A stretch of DNA of 64,000 nt, from contig OX336337.1 in assembly GCA_946902875.1 (NCBI GenBank), positions 2,976,001 to 3,040,000 of the forward strand, in the 5' to 3' direction. The notes below the pieces were generated by a model. The model saw only the letters and a list, made by a program, of their open reading frames with translations, was not told where the DNA came from and searched no databases. The first letter of the stretch is position 1. The number at the start of each line of letters is the position of its first letter. Both the position numbers and the translations under genes were made by a program. Below are positions 31,015 to 42,227 of the stretch, in pieces. The DNA comes from Nematopogon swammerdamellus (taxonomy: Eukaryota; Arthropoda; Insecta; Lepidoptera; Adelidae).

Positions 31015-31150
31015 ATCCGAAGCTTCATTGCTGGCTACACTGGACTAGAGGATAACAAAGCCCAGACTACGGTGGTATCAACCAAGGCCGCTTCAATTTG
31101 ATTTGCCCACCACCTAGTACTGGGCAAGGGAAGGGCACACAGTGGCATTA
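31015..31150 (-). repeat. SINE-B core, diverged
   Basis: GGCTACACTGGACTAGAGGA, CGGTGGTATCAACC and CCCACCACCTAGTACTGGGC are the SINE-B middle in reverse with many differences. Confidence 0.5.
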
Positions 31151-31172
31151 AAGTACATATTATGTACTTTTT

Positions 31173-31520
31173 TCAGCCTCCATAGCCCAGTGGTGCGATC
31201 GGTCGACTACCATTCGTGATCATAAGCACACCTTGGCGCGGTCGGTGCTTGGATGGGTGAGCATTCGACCGTTGGAGGTTGACCGTAGTTCGGATTCCAC
31301 TTAAAACTGTAGTTCCCTTCCCTTTACTGGAACCACCGCACTAAATGAAAGATCAACCGAAGCGGCTATGTAAATAGTTTGTGTTTTCAGTCTAGTTCAG
31401 TGTAACCTGCACGACCAAAGGGAAGCACGGGCATGGCACCTAGTTCACCGAGGTGTTATGGGCTGACATCGCGGAATCGGTGGGTGACGAAACCAACCGT
31501 GTCAGTTTGAAAAAAAAAAA
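31173..31520 (+). repeat. SINE-A, full length, plus strand, second head subtype
   Basis: A-box-like TAGCCCAGTGGTGCGATCGG, a 5S-like GTGCTTGGATGGGTGAGC, a T-arm-like GTAGTTCGGATTCCAC, then the core, and a tail ending GTGTCAGTTTGAAAAAAAA. The linker CATTCGTGATCATAAGCACA differs from the other subtype, so two head subfamilies exist. Confidence 0.8.
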
Positions 31521-32248
31521 CATACAGAAAAAGAATATTATATTTTTGTGACTTTCTAACACAAAAACACAAAATGATAACATAGGGAAGAAATAAAACT
31601 GAAAATTAAACAATTCTGTTGCCTCAGTCACTCAGAACGAGGTCTTACATCGGGCTGTACTGTACTTGAAATATGTAGATGAAAAACGATCCGATTCCGC
31701 AGACGGAAAGTTCTACGGAAGCCATTCGTAATATTATAATAGCAGTATCCTGCAGTGTTCCCGCTTTGAATGTTTTATATCAGCCATTATCTACCGTGGA
31801 AGGATGTTCGGGCGATAATTAAAAGTGTATAGTGGTAAGTAATGCGCCGGTTAACAGTGCTTCTATTCCAAGTTTGGTGCGATGTAACATCGTATACATA
31901 GGTACATTTTTTATATATCAACCTGAGAGTGTTGTAGTACATACACGTGGTCGATATTCAGACGGGCGGGTATTTATTCAGGGATTAATAATGGCTGCCT
32001 CGATAGATCACACGACGATGTATGGGGGTGTCCGCATTGGCGGCTAAATAACTAATTAACTTAATAAATATGCTTAATTACTGTAGCGCGCATTGTATTT
32101 AAAGGTACGACATAATGTCGGTGTGAAGCGAAAAACATTGCACGCAAGTGTGTACATTCAGACGGGCGGGTATTAGATCACACGACGATGTATGGAGGTG
32201 TGCGCAGGCGGCTAAATAACTAATTAACTTAATAAATAGGCTAAATTA

Positions 32249-32936
32249 ACTTAAAATTAACTTAATAAATTACCGGCGCCATATCGAGGGCAAGGCCAAG
32301 CTGGCCTCAAAAAAGCTTGGCGTACTCAATAAGGTTCGACGGTACTTCACGCCGGGCCAAAGGCTGCTTCTGTATAAATCGCAGATTAGGTCCTGCTTGG
32401 AGTACTGCTCGCACCTGTGGGATGGCTCAGCCAAATACCAGCTTGCGCCTTTGGACTCGATCCAGCGTCGAGCCGTGCGACTAGTGGATGACCCCGACGT
32501 GTCCCGCGATCTAGAACCGCTGCAACTTCGTAGGGATGTCGGCGCCCTAAGCGTGTTCTATCGCTTATTCCACGGGGAGTGCTCGGAGGAGCTGTTTAAC
32601 GCGATTCCGGCGTCCCCTTTCCACCTCCGTACAACGCGCACTGGGCAGGGATTGCATCCCTATACGCTGGACTTACCGCGGATGCGTACAAATCGGTTCT
32701 GCAGATCCTTTCTCCACAGAACCGGCAAACTCTGGAACGCTTTACCTGCCCACATATTTCCCCCCAAGTATAGTCTCGGGTCCTTCAAGAGAGGCGTGAA
32801 TGGGCACCTGTCAGGCCGGCATGGCATTCGCAGCCCCCGCATGCGTCCGAATGTCCATGGGCGTCGCTAGAAACCTTATGGGTGACTCGGCGCCACATGT
32901 CGCACTTAGTATAAAAAAAAAAAAAAAAAAAAATTA
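32249..32936 (+). mobile_element. Jockey/CR1-type LINE, 5' truncated, long poly(A)
   Basis: The insertion lies between CTAAATTA and a matching AAATTACTGTAG, ending in a run of about 21 A (32912-32933). The protein-coding end occupies 32283-32870. Flanking AAATTA on both sides is consistent with a short target duplication, although poly(A) makes its length ambiguous. Confidence 0.8.
32283..32870 (+). pseudogene. LINE reverse transcriptase C-terminal region
   Basis: One open frame: KAKLASKKLGVLNKVRRYFT then PGQRLLLYKSQIRSCLEYCS, HLWDGSAKYQLAPLDSIQRR, AVRLVDDPDVSRDLEPLQLR and a C-terminal FCRSFLHRTGKLWNALPAHI. This is the thumb and C-terminal region found after RT in Jockey- and CR1-type LINEs. 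The catalytic RT part is lost by 5' truncation. The frame is intact to its stop at 32868-32870, so this copy is fairly recent. An ATG at 32397 is internal to the domain. Confidence 0.75.
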
Positions 32937-33189
32937 CTGTAGCGCGCATTGTATTTAAAGGTACGACATAATGCGTCTGTGTGAAGCGAAAAACATTGCA
33001 CGCAAGTGTGTACATTCAGACGGGCGGGTATTAGATCACACGACGATGTATGGAGGTGTGCGCAGGCGGCTAAATAACTAATTAACTTAATAAATAGGCT
33101 AAATTACTGTAGCGCGCCTTGTATTTAAAGGTACGACATAATGCGTCTGTGTGAAGCGAAAAACATTGCACGCAAGTGTATAGCAGTCG

Positions 33190-33700
33190 AACGATGCGTG
33201 TGAGCCCAATAGGCGACGAGCGTCGACTGACGCTGACTAACGAGCCAATCGCGTGAAGCGTCGGCGCGGTCGACGTCACATCCCGTCAAACCGACCAATG
33301 AAAAGTGTGTTCATGACTCGTGAAAGCAACTGTACGCGTCCTCTGCCCGTTCTTGGCGGATAACGGCGACAAATCCGCCGACAAATCTGCGTGTGAATGT
33401 CGCATGATGTGGTTCGGCGGGCGGCGCCGCGCTGGTCGTCTTGAGCCGCGAGTAACGCGCCGCGCCGTGTGTAGGTGATGACGGATTTGTGCGAAGCAAT
33501 TCATAAGAGACACTAGAAATATCGCTCGAGAATTTAGCCAATCACGTTGCGCCTCCGCGTCGCGCACAGCGAGCGACAAATACACCAATTAATTGTTGTT
33601 CGTGCGTGGTTCGTCGTGCGTGCACAGCTTGGAATAGAGCTATAGCTCCGCTAGTTCGTGCTTCGGGTTTTCTACCGTTTTATAGCCCTTAATGAGCATG
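33190..33700. promoter_or_regulatory. CpG-rich block with CCAAT-like words
   Basis: The segment is rich in CG dinucleotides and carries GAGCCAATCGCG, GACCAATGAAAAG and AGCCAATCACG. It could be a CpG-rich promoter of a gene whose exons lie elsewhere, or part of an unrecognised element. No start codon context or TATA box is obvious. Confidence 0.2.
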
Positions 33701-34432
33701 TCGATTGATGGTTTATAATTTGTTCTTGAACTCTTTAATGATTCGAGAATTGGCGTGTTTTTGTTCGAACAGTAGCAAGATTTACTCGGTAAATTTGGCT
33801 TACCATATTTAGTATTCGCGGTTTATTTTCTTTTTTTTTTGCAGACGTTTCGGACTCTCGCCTGCAGTCCAGTGAAACGCCTATTGTTTATTGTTTATTG
33901 TATACATAATTTCATCCATAGGTAGGTAACCAAATAGGTAACCTACGCTTGGATATGTCGAAAATTCCGCCAGTTCTAAATTCAAATGCGAAGAAGAACT
34001 GACAAACAAACTTCGCAAGTCACAATGTTTTGTTAGTACCTTATAAGTATTATATTAAAGTAATTTACAATAATTAACCCATACTACCGCTCACAAGAGC
34101 ATTAATATTTACAGCATAAACATGAATACTCAAGAATCTGACCACTCTGCCTATTTACATTACCTATATATATCTGATGTATAGTGCCATCGTCAATTTT
34201 GATACTTCATATATCAAGTCAAATTAAAAACAATTAGTTTACGTTTATTAGTCGTCGACTCAGCCATAAAGTATTTTATATCTATCTATCTACATTCCGG
34301 CGGCGTATGCATTAGGGTTCAATACTGGTTGGCATAATTAGACCCGCGTGAGCAGTCACACTGCGTTGCACGGTGCTGCAGTTAGATGAGGCAGGGGAGG
34401 AGAGTATGTGGGGCTAACATTAGACGGGCCTA
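33701..34432. other. Spacer, nothing recognised
   Basis: No open frame or shared repeat stands out. A CTAT microsatellite-like word lies at about 34280. Confidence 0.3.
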
Positions 34433-34813
34433 AGTGCGAGTCGAACTCGCGCACTGAGGGTTCCGTATCGCCATGTCATGGCTAACGCCACTCACGCCAT
34501 CTACATGGCGTGTTATGAAATGCTTCATATTAGTTAAATGTCATGATTAGTTAAAATGCTTCATAATCTATTCGGTAGATGGCGCGCGCATACACTTTTT
34601 GGTTTCTTCTATGGGAACCCCCGTGAATTTTTTACTTTTTCTTATTTTTATTATTTGTTGTTATATCGGCCATAATAACACATATTCTTTGAAAATTTCA
34701 CCGGGCTACCTATTACGGTTCAAGAGATACAGCCCTCGGACTGACGGACGGACGGACAGACAGACGGCGTAGGCTTAGTAACAGGGTCCCGTACCGAATA
34801 CGGAACCCTAAAA
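34433..34813 (+). repeat. Family D, most complete copy
   Basis: It starts CCTAAGTGCGAGTCGAACTC and GCGCACTGAGGGTTCCGTAT, has GATGGCGCGCGCATACACTT, a GGACGGAC run at 34746-34765, GGCGTAGGCTTAGTAACAGG, and ends CGGAACCCTAAAAA. No tRNA boxes or terminal inverted repeats are visible. Confidence 0.75.
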
Positions 34814-35500
34814 AACTGTTAAGTGAGAGCGTTGTTCACACACAGAGGGTTCCGTAGCTACGTGTTCCTTCTTGTAGCACGTACAGCGAAAACCCTAAAA
34901 ATGCAATTAGATAACTTCACACTATCATAAATCCTTGACTGAATGTGGAAAATGAAAGCCCTGCCTGCATACGATAATATTTTTTTTAGGTTAATGTCAA
35001 AAAGTTCCTTGAAAACTATGTCTTAAAACAAAAGTGTAGCCTATTGATATTTTAACATCAATTGCTAGTCGAAAATTGTTCAAAAACATTTTCGAAACCT
35101 CTATCGAATGACATCTCCCCCGAGAAGGCGTCAGGCTAGGGTCTCCATCGCCCCAAGTACTAGATCACGAAGTCGACAGGCGGAACAAACGAAATTCTCC
35201 GTACTCTGCACGGATAAACGGCTACGTAATTATTTACCCGCGCCGCGAGATGGCGACACTGTCGGCATTAGACAACACGACAATTAGACCGGAGCAATTG
35301 AAATTGAAGTCACCGGCGAACGGCTTCGTGAACTCCGTTTTGTTTTTAGATCGGTTCGTCGATTGCTTCTCGTGCTGGTTGGTTTTTTGCAGGTGGCCTC
35401 TTCACTAGATCTAACCTGTTCTGTCTCTAATTAGGTTTTCAGCGCGAGGAATACCAAAGATGGTTATATATTTTAGATTGGAGTATGTACATTAGTTTCA
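34814..35500. other. Spacer, nothing recognised
   Basis: A short family-D-like phrase (GAGGGTTCCGTAGC, 34847) starts the stretch. The rest has no recognised feature. Confidence 0.3.
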
Positions 35501-35502
35501 AA

Positions 35503-35785
35503 AGTAAAAGGCGACTAAGGGATAAGGACCAGATGCCGTGCTAAAGGGCGACCGGGTCGCCACCTCTCACCTTGGCACGGTACTTCCACCGAGTCATATA
35601 GCAGGTGGGTCTTCGTGCCTTACTTGCTGCTTGATCGATTGAATCTTGTTCGAATACTTTGCGAAACGTGGTGGTCGGTGTTGTGCTGTAATTTACCAGA
35701 GTTCTTGCAGCACAACACCGATTACTCTGCTTACTCCGATTGTCGGGATTCAGCGTGTGTGATATGTATGTATGTATGTACATTA
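35503..35785 (+). repeat. SINE-C, start of G-head missing
   Basis: It runs from AAAAGGCGACTAAGGGATAA through TTGGCACGGTACTTCCACC, CTTGCTGCTTGATCGATTGA and GATTGTCGGGATTCAGCG to a (GTAT)n end at 35762-35780. Confidence 0.8.
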
Positions 35786-35821
35786 GTTTCTAATCGCCGT
35801 ATAAAATGCTGCAGCGAAAAA

Positions 35822-36225
35822 AGCGGCGGGTGGCCGAGTGGTTTGGGCATCGGCTTCTCGTGCGAGAGGTCCGAGGTTCGAATCCGGTCGGCGTGTACCA
35901 ATGAGTTTTTCTGACGAAAAAATTTACGTGCATACCTACACCTGCTGCTTCACCGTTCGGAACCGGTGTAAAACTGTAGGTCCCTTCCCTTGCCCCTTAC
36001 TAGGTGGTAGGCTCAAATTGTAGCCGACTGGGTTGGTACCACCGTACTGGATGTAAGATGGCCGCATAGCAGCCTCGGCTGTGTTCTCGTCTAGACCAGT
36101 ATGGCCAGCAATCCAATGGGAAGTCTCCGGTATGGCACCTACCTTCTCGGAGGTGATATTGGCTGGTCCGAGCATGTGCTCTAGTCCCTTCGAAACTGCC
36201 ACCCATACCGGATTACATAAAGAAA
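35822..36225 (+). repeat. SINE-B, full length
   Basis: Head with TGGCCGAGTGG (A box) and GGTTCGAATCC (B box), the shared core, and a tail ending CCCATACCGGATTACATAAA. It is the cleanest plus-strand SINE-B in the window. Overlapping long open frames are artefacts. Confidence 0.85.
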
Positions 36226-36267
36226 ATGTATAAATTATTAGGGTACGAGCAACACCCTCGATTAACC

Positions 36268-36385
36268 CCCTAAAGGCTGAATCATCATCATCATCATCAG
36301 CCTGTATCAGTCCACTGCTGGACATAGGCCTCTCCCAAGGCACGCCACCACACGCGGTCTTCCGCTCTTCTCATCCAACCAAAGG
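36268..36385 (-). pseudogene. RTE-type LINE 3' end
   Basis: On the minus strand it reads MRRAEDRVWWRALGEAYVQQ then WTDTG-stop, followed by a (GATGAT)n tail (ATCATC run at 36281-36298). Microsatellite-ended 3' termini are typical of RTE elements. Confidence 0.65.
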
Positions 36386-36754
36386 CTGAATATTAATGTT
36401 TAATTATACCTGCATATTCCTAAACCAAACTTCACCACAGCCCACAGCACACATTTCTTAACCTCCCAGTACTGGTTAAAGTTACGAGAGCGACGTGTCA
36501 CGAAGCGCAGCAGCCTTCTGGCCCGAGCCTTCGTCGAGCTTTCGCGAAGGATGTTACCTCGTAGCTGCGCTACGCCGTAGCGGTGCTACGCCGGCGGCGT
36601 AGCGTAGTAAAATTAATGGATGTTCGGCGCTACGTGGACTGGCTGGAGATTCGCACATGTTGAGAAAATCCCTCTCGATAGAAAAATGAATAGGTATTTT
36701 GTGCAGAGCATTTTTTTATAAAAATAATGTGATGCCTATTTTATGCGTACATAC

Positions 36755-37070
36755 ATACCACACGCCTTATCTCAACAATCGGGGTAAGCAGAGTAATCGA
36801 TGTTGTGCTGTAAGGGCTCTGGTAAATTTGATCACGATACCGACTAGGATACTTTGCGAAGTATTTGGACAAGATAACTATCAGCCAGTAAGGCACGAAG
36901 ACCCAGCTGCTGCATGACTCTGTGGAAGGACCGTGCCAAGATGAGACGTGGCTATCCTGTCGCCCTTTAGCACAACATCGTGTCCTTATCCCTTAGTCGC
37001 CTTTTACGATATGCGCGGGGAGAGATGCAGTGGGGCTATTCTTTTTAAGTAGCGGCCCCGCACGGCGGCA
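36755..37070 (-). repeat. SINE-C, diverged
   Basis: Reverse of SINE-C: CAATCGGGGTAAGCAGAGTA, GACCGTGCCAAGATGAGACG and TTATCCCTTAGTCGCCTTTT, with a G-head ending GTAGCGGCCCCGCACGGC. Confidence 0.7.
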
Positions 37071-37124
37071 CCGTAGAGAGTAATTTAGTAACTAAGATAT
37101 CATGTACATTTTCAATTTTCTGAT

Positions 37125-37255
37125 ATGATTTTTTAGGTTTCTGTACCCATTACGGAAGCACATTACTAAACCTACAACGTCTGTCTGTCTGTCTGTCTGG
37201 ACATCCGTCCTTCCGTCCGTCTGATGGATGTATCTTTTGAACCGTAATACCAGGC
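37125..37255 (-). repeat. Family D fragment
   Basis: TTTTAGGTTTCTGTACCC, CTGTCTGTCTGTCTGTCTGG, GTCCTTCCGTCCGTC and TTGAACCGTAAT are family D in reverse. Confidence 0.55.
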
Positions 37256-37934
37256 CTCACGCACTCTATGTACTTGCGCGCGCTAACTACCTACCGCCCG
37301 ACGCGACGGGCCGCCGGCGGTCTATTTCAGTGGAAATTCGTCAGCCGCGCTAAGTATACATAGACGCTCGCCCACGCAACTGCGCGCAGCTGCAAAGCAA
37401 TAACCACTTTACACTCGATCGTTAACATCGTTAAGGTACATTTTCGCACGCAGCGATTGGCGACGTGAAATTAGCAGTAGGCTATTAAAGCCCGAAGGTA
37501 GGAACATTTTCTATGGAGTGATTTATCTGTTACGAAGTAACTATTAAGTAATCTGTGGTAATAGCTAGCCGGTTGAAATTTTAAACAATAAAACAATATT
37601 TACTAACTCAGAAAACGGAATACATCGTTTCGGATCACAAAAGTTTCGAGGACAAGAAACGTGCTTCTTTAAAAGAATTGAAGAGAACTATTAGCACCAG
37701 GCTATATACATAGATACAGAAGTACTAGGTGCGGCAAACGCAAGCTGGATCCGGCGCGGAGGAGGCGACGGAGAACTATCAGCGAAGTAACCGAGAGTTG
37801 AGGCATGGAAAATTAAGCGATTTCCACGAGCAACTCTGCGACAATGCGAAAAACTTTGTCTTTCTTTAGTTACTCCAAGTTTTAAGAGTGTAAAGTGTCT
37901 ACGTAACCATTCAATGATTTTTTTCGTCATCAAT
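37256..37934. other. Spacer with a GC-rich block
   Basis: 37260-37420 is CpG-rich, the rest AT-rich. The 80-codon minus frame at 37691-37933 has no recognisable motif. Confidence 0.25.
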
Positions 37935-38039
37935 ACTCAAAATCAAAAGCTACAGCAAAAGATACAGCTTAACGCCGTAAGCGTTCTCCTCCAACCAAGC
38001 TTTGGGTTATCATGAATGAGCGTGGAGTGGCAGAGAATA

Positions 38040-38930
38040 AATAAGAATGATGTAGATTTACAATTTCAACAAATTATACAACATAAATATTAATAAATAT
38101 ATAAATACATACAAATATATAAACGAATAAAATATACAGAGAAAACTAATATTAGACTCTAATCCATTTGTAGCGAGTACGGAGTACGGATTCCACGTAA
38201 AACTGTAGATCTCTTCCATACTGGTAGGTTTAGGCAATCTGGATTGGTACCACCGCATTGAATGAAGGGTTGGTCGAAGTCAATGTCCCAGTCAGTGTTT
38301 AATAGTTTCTTGGATCCTTAGATTATGTTAGGTTATATATTTTGTCAAAAGGATAACCCTTGAGATGTACCCGTACTCATGAAAAAGAATATAATTAAAA
38401 ATCGGTTAACAATTGGGGTAGAAATCAAGTAACATACACACAATAAAAAATAAATACAGACGAATTGATAACCGCCTCATTTTTGGAAGTAGGTTAAAAA
38501 AGTTAGCCTACTAGAACAGCAAGCTACGTAATATGCGCACTGCGCGTGGTAAGCCTTCCAGTTAGTCGGCGACAGGTCCGTTATTATTTGACTGCGAACT
38601 TGGAAGAGCTGTAGCGACTAGCCCGAACGCTTCGGTTCTGAATGCACTGCGCTGTATTGGAAGGTATGATGAATTTATTTATCTGTGGATGAATTAAAAT
38701 GTAGATATTCAAAATTTAAAATTGCTTCTACGTCAGAGTATTTTTTTTATTATTATTAGGGCTTTTAACAATGATTTGTTAATATCAGCCCCATAGCACA
38801 GATTACCTAATAGTTACTTCGTGTCCATAGTTCTAATCCTCCCTATCATTTATTGGGCCTAGAGTTCCTAAGGGATAGCTACATAACATTTTTATCGGCA
38901 ATCGGCTTATAAAATAAAGTGCATATATAC
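38040..38930. other. Spacer, nothing recognised
   Basis: Mostly AT-rich. A diverged SINE-like phrase (ACGGATTCCACGTAAAACTG, 38187) suggests one old SINE-A core at about 38185-38290. Confidence 0.35.
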
Positions 38931-39115
38931 GCTGTGGGTGGCCGAGTGGTTTGGGCATCGGCTTCTCATGCGAGAGATCCGAGGTTCGAATCCGGTCGGC
39001 GTGTACCAATGAGTTTTTTCTAACGAAAAAATGTACGTGCTATACCTGCTGCTTCACCGTTCGGAACCGGTGTAAAACTGTAGGTCCCTTGCCTTGCCCC
39101 GTACTAGGTGGTAGG

Positions 39116-39195
39116 CAAAGAGTTTGTATTACGTCGCTGCGCTCCTTTAAAGGAGCTTTTTTAAAGGAGCGCAGCGACGTAATACAAACTCTTTG
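39116..39195. mobile_element. 80-bp palindromic MITE, hAT-like, 8-bp TSD
   Basis: Perfect 35-base arms (CAAAGAGTTTGTATTACGTC onward) flank a 10-base spacer. The insertion is bounded by GTGGTAGG at 39108-39115 and again at 39196-39203, an exact 8-bp target duplication. Removing it restores the SINE-B core. An 8-bp duplication and CA...TG ends fit the hAT superfamily. Confidence 0.9.
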
Positions 39196-39238
39196 GTGGT
39201 AGGCTCAAATTGTAGCCGACTGGGTTGCTACCAGCGTA

Positions 39239-39383
39239 TAATGCGCGGGACGGATCTCGGCGTGTCGTCGCCGCAACGGGCGACCCGCCACGCGCATACA
39301 CTATACAAGTACGGTGCGGGTGCGAGGGAGAACACTGACGAGCCGCTGCGGCGGCGACACGCCGAGATCCGCCCCGCGCATTA
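39239..39383. mobile_element. 145-bp MITE with 37-bp TIRs, TA target
   Basis: The arms TAATGCGCGGGACGGATCTC onward (39239-39275) and the matching right end (39347-39383) differ at two bases. TA lies on each side (39237-39238 and 39384-39385), and the SINE-B reference has a single TA there. It is GC-rich, unlike its host. A TA duplication fits Tc1/mariner-like mobilisation. Confidence 0.85.
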
Positions 39384-39775
39384 TACTGGATGTAAGATGG
39401 CCGCACAGCAGCCTCGGTTGTGTTCTCATCTAGTCCAGTATAGCCAGCAATCCAGGGAAGTCTCCGGTGTGGCACCTACCTTCTCGGAGGTGGTATTGGT
39501 TGGTGCTTTGGCCCCTCTTTTTTTATGTAAACCAGCATTGGTGGCTGTGCCGAGAGACGAATGGTGCAGTCGACACGGCCAAAATCACCTCTCCTCGCTA
39601 AACCACGCTCAGTTAGGTGCCATGCCAACAGATTTGCGGACTGTTGCTAGGCTATTTAGCCCGTTAATACGACTATTGAAGACACCCAGGTTAAAGGAGT
39701 CTGACTCAGCCGATTAGATTACACAAAAAACCTAGTGGTAGTCGCACTCATACAGGATTACATAAAAAAAATTTT

Positions 39776-40690
39776 GCAGGTGATGTAGCCTACCGTGTCA
39801 GTTTAAAAAAAATACTAAACGATAATCCTAAGTCATAAACTTCTCACGGAAAACAGAATGGCACGGAACCCTCTCAACGCGAGGTCAACTCACACTTGAC
39901 CGCTTATTCCTAGTATGGAGCACTACGTGCGTGTACTCGCAGAAAACGTACTGCTAATCAACTCACTCAATACTGCACATGAAAACTCATACCACAAACC
40001 TGGTTGGTAGGCCAGACTAATCGCCCGCATTACTTAACTTATAATGTTTGGTTTAATCGTGCGGCGACGCGCGGGGGCGGTCGCGGGGTGGCGTCGGAGG
40101 GGAAGGGGCGTAATGGCGACATTTAGCGGGGAGGTTTTAACGCGAACATATGGCTCGGCATGTGACTTGGTCTTATGCGAGTACAAATACAAAAATGTAC
40201 CGTGTGGGCCGCTGCATCTCTCCCCGTGCGTGTCGTGAAAAACAATATCATACTAACCTTGAAAAAACATTATAAAAAATACCTATTACAATTACAGAAG
40301 ACATCAACCACTAAATCTAATATTTTTTTATTATCAAATTCAACAAATTGGTTTTTGGCAACACAACACAGCATTATTATTTTTTTTTTATTTTTTTTTT
40401 ATTTATTTAGGAATCAAACAGTCAACATAAATACATAAAAACAAAACAAATAATAAGAAAATAAAAACAGACCAGCGAAGATTCCGTTAACAATAGACAA
40501 TAGAAAAGAGAGAGAACAAAATGTAGTGTTGATCTTAGCTAATACTTAAATGTGATTTTTGAAGAGAAAAAAAAATAAAAATACCAACAAAATAATTATC
40601 ATCATACGATGAAGAATCGAAACAAAAAGATCAGATTAACATATATAAAGTTAAAACGACGAGTATAACACATATAGGTAAAATTGACCA
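39776..40690. other. Spacer with repeat scraps
   Basis: A SINE-A tail scrap (GTGATGTAGCCTACCGTGTC) starts at 39780 and a G-head scrap (GTACCGTGTGGGCCGCTGCA) lies at 40198. The remainder is AT-rich with poly-T runs. There is no gene. Confidence 0.35.
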
Positions 40691-40756
40691 AGATACAGGC
40701 TTTTTATTTATTTATTTTTTACAAATGACAGCCTAATAACGACTTCAAAAATTGTT

Positions 40757-41275
40757 ATACTAAATATTTTGTATTGACAATATTTTGACCTTGCTTCGAC
40801 TATCATGGAATAGATCGACATGTGAGAAATGTAGATTGTACGTGTTGCAACATCTTCGTATATATGAGTTACGCAGGTAATTAGTGCTACTTTTAGGAAC
40901 ATGAAATAATTTATCAGAACGTGTGAGACGAGCTCGACATCTAAATGGTATTTTACCAAGAAGATAAGGACTATCGACATTGTTGTTTAAGATTTTGTGG
41001 AGATATTTAATATCCGTTATCGTCCTTCTGTTTAATAATGTGTCCAACATGTGCTCGTGTGGACCGAAACGAAAATTAAAGTGCTTACAGAATTTGTTCT
41101 GAATTTTTTCAATAGCATTAATGTAGATTTTGTATTGAGGGTTCCAAACGACCGACGCAAATTCAAGATGACTTCTTACATATGATAAGTATAATAGTCT
41201 AAGAGTGTGTCGTTGTTTGAAAGGTTTAGAAACCCTCAGTACAAAACCCAACATTCTGTAGGCTTTATTAGTAAT
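40757..41275 (-). pseudogene. LINE C-terminal fragment
   Basis: The minus-strand frame reads LGFVLRVSKPFKQRHTLRLL followed by YLSYVRSHLEFASVVWNPQY and KIYINAIEKIQNKFCKHFNF. This is the post-RT thumb region of a Jockey- or CR1-like LINE, different in sequence from the one at 32283. It is 5' truncated near 41280 and lacks the catalytic motifs. Confidence 0.7.
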
Positions 41276-41284
41276 GATTATCTC

Positions 41285-41570
41285 CTTTATTTCACATTTT
41301 TAAATACATTTACATTAATTTTACATATATTATAATAACTATAAAAAGTAATAAAAATACACAAAATTAATACAAACAAATAAAAATGGTAATACCGCCG
41401 GCGGCGGGAGGCAAGCCTCCAAGCACACCGGCGGGTGCAGGCCGTGGCTACGGAGCTCTCCGAGACGACGCGAGGCAAGCTACGAGCGATAGGTGGTGGT
41501 ACTAGACACGTAGGCCACCACCACCCCCATCTCGGAGAGCTCCGTATCCGCCGGACTGCACGGCGACGTC
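41285..41570 (-). repeat. LINE 3'-end fragment (family E)
   Basis: Reverse of 28335-28605: ACGGAGCTCTCCGAGACGAC, CACCACCCCCATCTCGGAGA and GCTCCGTATCC, with an AT-rich A-tailed end at the left (TTTATTTCACATTTTTAAAT). Confidence 0.55.
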
Positions 41571-41754
41571 TTCGATGATATTATTATGTTTGTCAAATAA
41601 TAGTTTTGTGTCGATAAACACCCCCAGATCATTATTATCATCAATTATCCAACAACACATCGCCTATCTTTTCTTTCTTTACTACCTACCTTTCACTTAC
41701 ATTTCTTTTATGTAATCCGGTATGGGTGGTTGAGTCAGAGCGACAGACAGAAAG

Positions 41755-42020
41755 CAGACGTTGGATTTTATTATAGGTAAGGATATATATATATCCTTCC
41801 TTTATACCATAATAAAATCCTACGTCTGCTTTCTGTCTGAGTGTCTGTCTGTCCGCTTATAACTCGAGAAACACTGAACCGATTTTAATAAAACAAAATT
41901 CTACGGATATCTTAATTCTTCCCATCAACTATAGGCTACTTACTATCACGCTAAATGGCTTATGAGGTTAGCAGTGAAGTGAAATATGAGAGCGGGCGGA
42001 GCCGCGGGCACAGCTTGTAT
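41755..42020 (-). repeat. Family K short repeat with back-to-back ends
   Basis: Reverse of the copy at 44757-44978, ending GAGCGGGCGGAGCCGCGGGC. At its left end the terminal TTATTATAGGTAAGGATATA meets an inverted copy of itself, giving a head-to-head junction at about 41785. Confidence 0.65.
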
Positions 42021-42227
42021 TATTATATTATTTGTTAGAGCTAAAACAACATTTATAATAGGTAAGTAATAGCATATATTCTCAGAAAATTTCAAGCGCC
42101 CACAGACGGATAAACGTGCGGACGGACATACGGCGTGCGCTTAGTAATAACCCGGAACCCTAAAAAAACCACGGTAAGCCAAATTTACCCAAAAAGTAAA
42201 CCGGTACACTCCCCCTATAAAATCAAT

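Larger units (their letters stand above)
31900..33185 (+). repeat. 170-bp tandem array, about four units, split by a LINE
   Basis: The unit starts near CTGTAGCGCGCATTGTATTT and includes AAGGTACGACATAATG, GCGAAAAACATTGCACGCAA, AGACGGGCGGGTATTAGATC and CACGACGATGTATGG. Unit starts are at 32081, 32937 and 33107 (170 apart), with a diverged partial unit at 31900-32080. The LINE at 32249-32936 interrupts the first complete unit. Confidence 0.85.
38932..39775 (+). repeat. SINE-B carrying several later insertions
   Basis: The head (A box GGGTGGCCGAGTGG, B box GGTTCGAATCC) and core are present. Foreign DNA interrupts the core at 39116-39195 and 39239-39383, and the tail at about 39515-39700 (a family J body). 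The tail end ACTCATACAGGATTACATAA closes it. Confidence 0.8.

Noticed and set aside
33286..33588. 100-codon minus-strand coding exon
   Set aside because: The CpG-rich stretch gives open frames by composition in two frames at once. No recognisable domain or splice pattern.
35936..36343. 135-codon minus-strand gene
   Set aside because: It is antisense to SINE-B and an RTE tail; translations are mirrored at 12725-13082 and 39161-39475.
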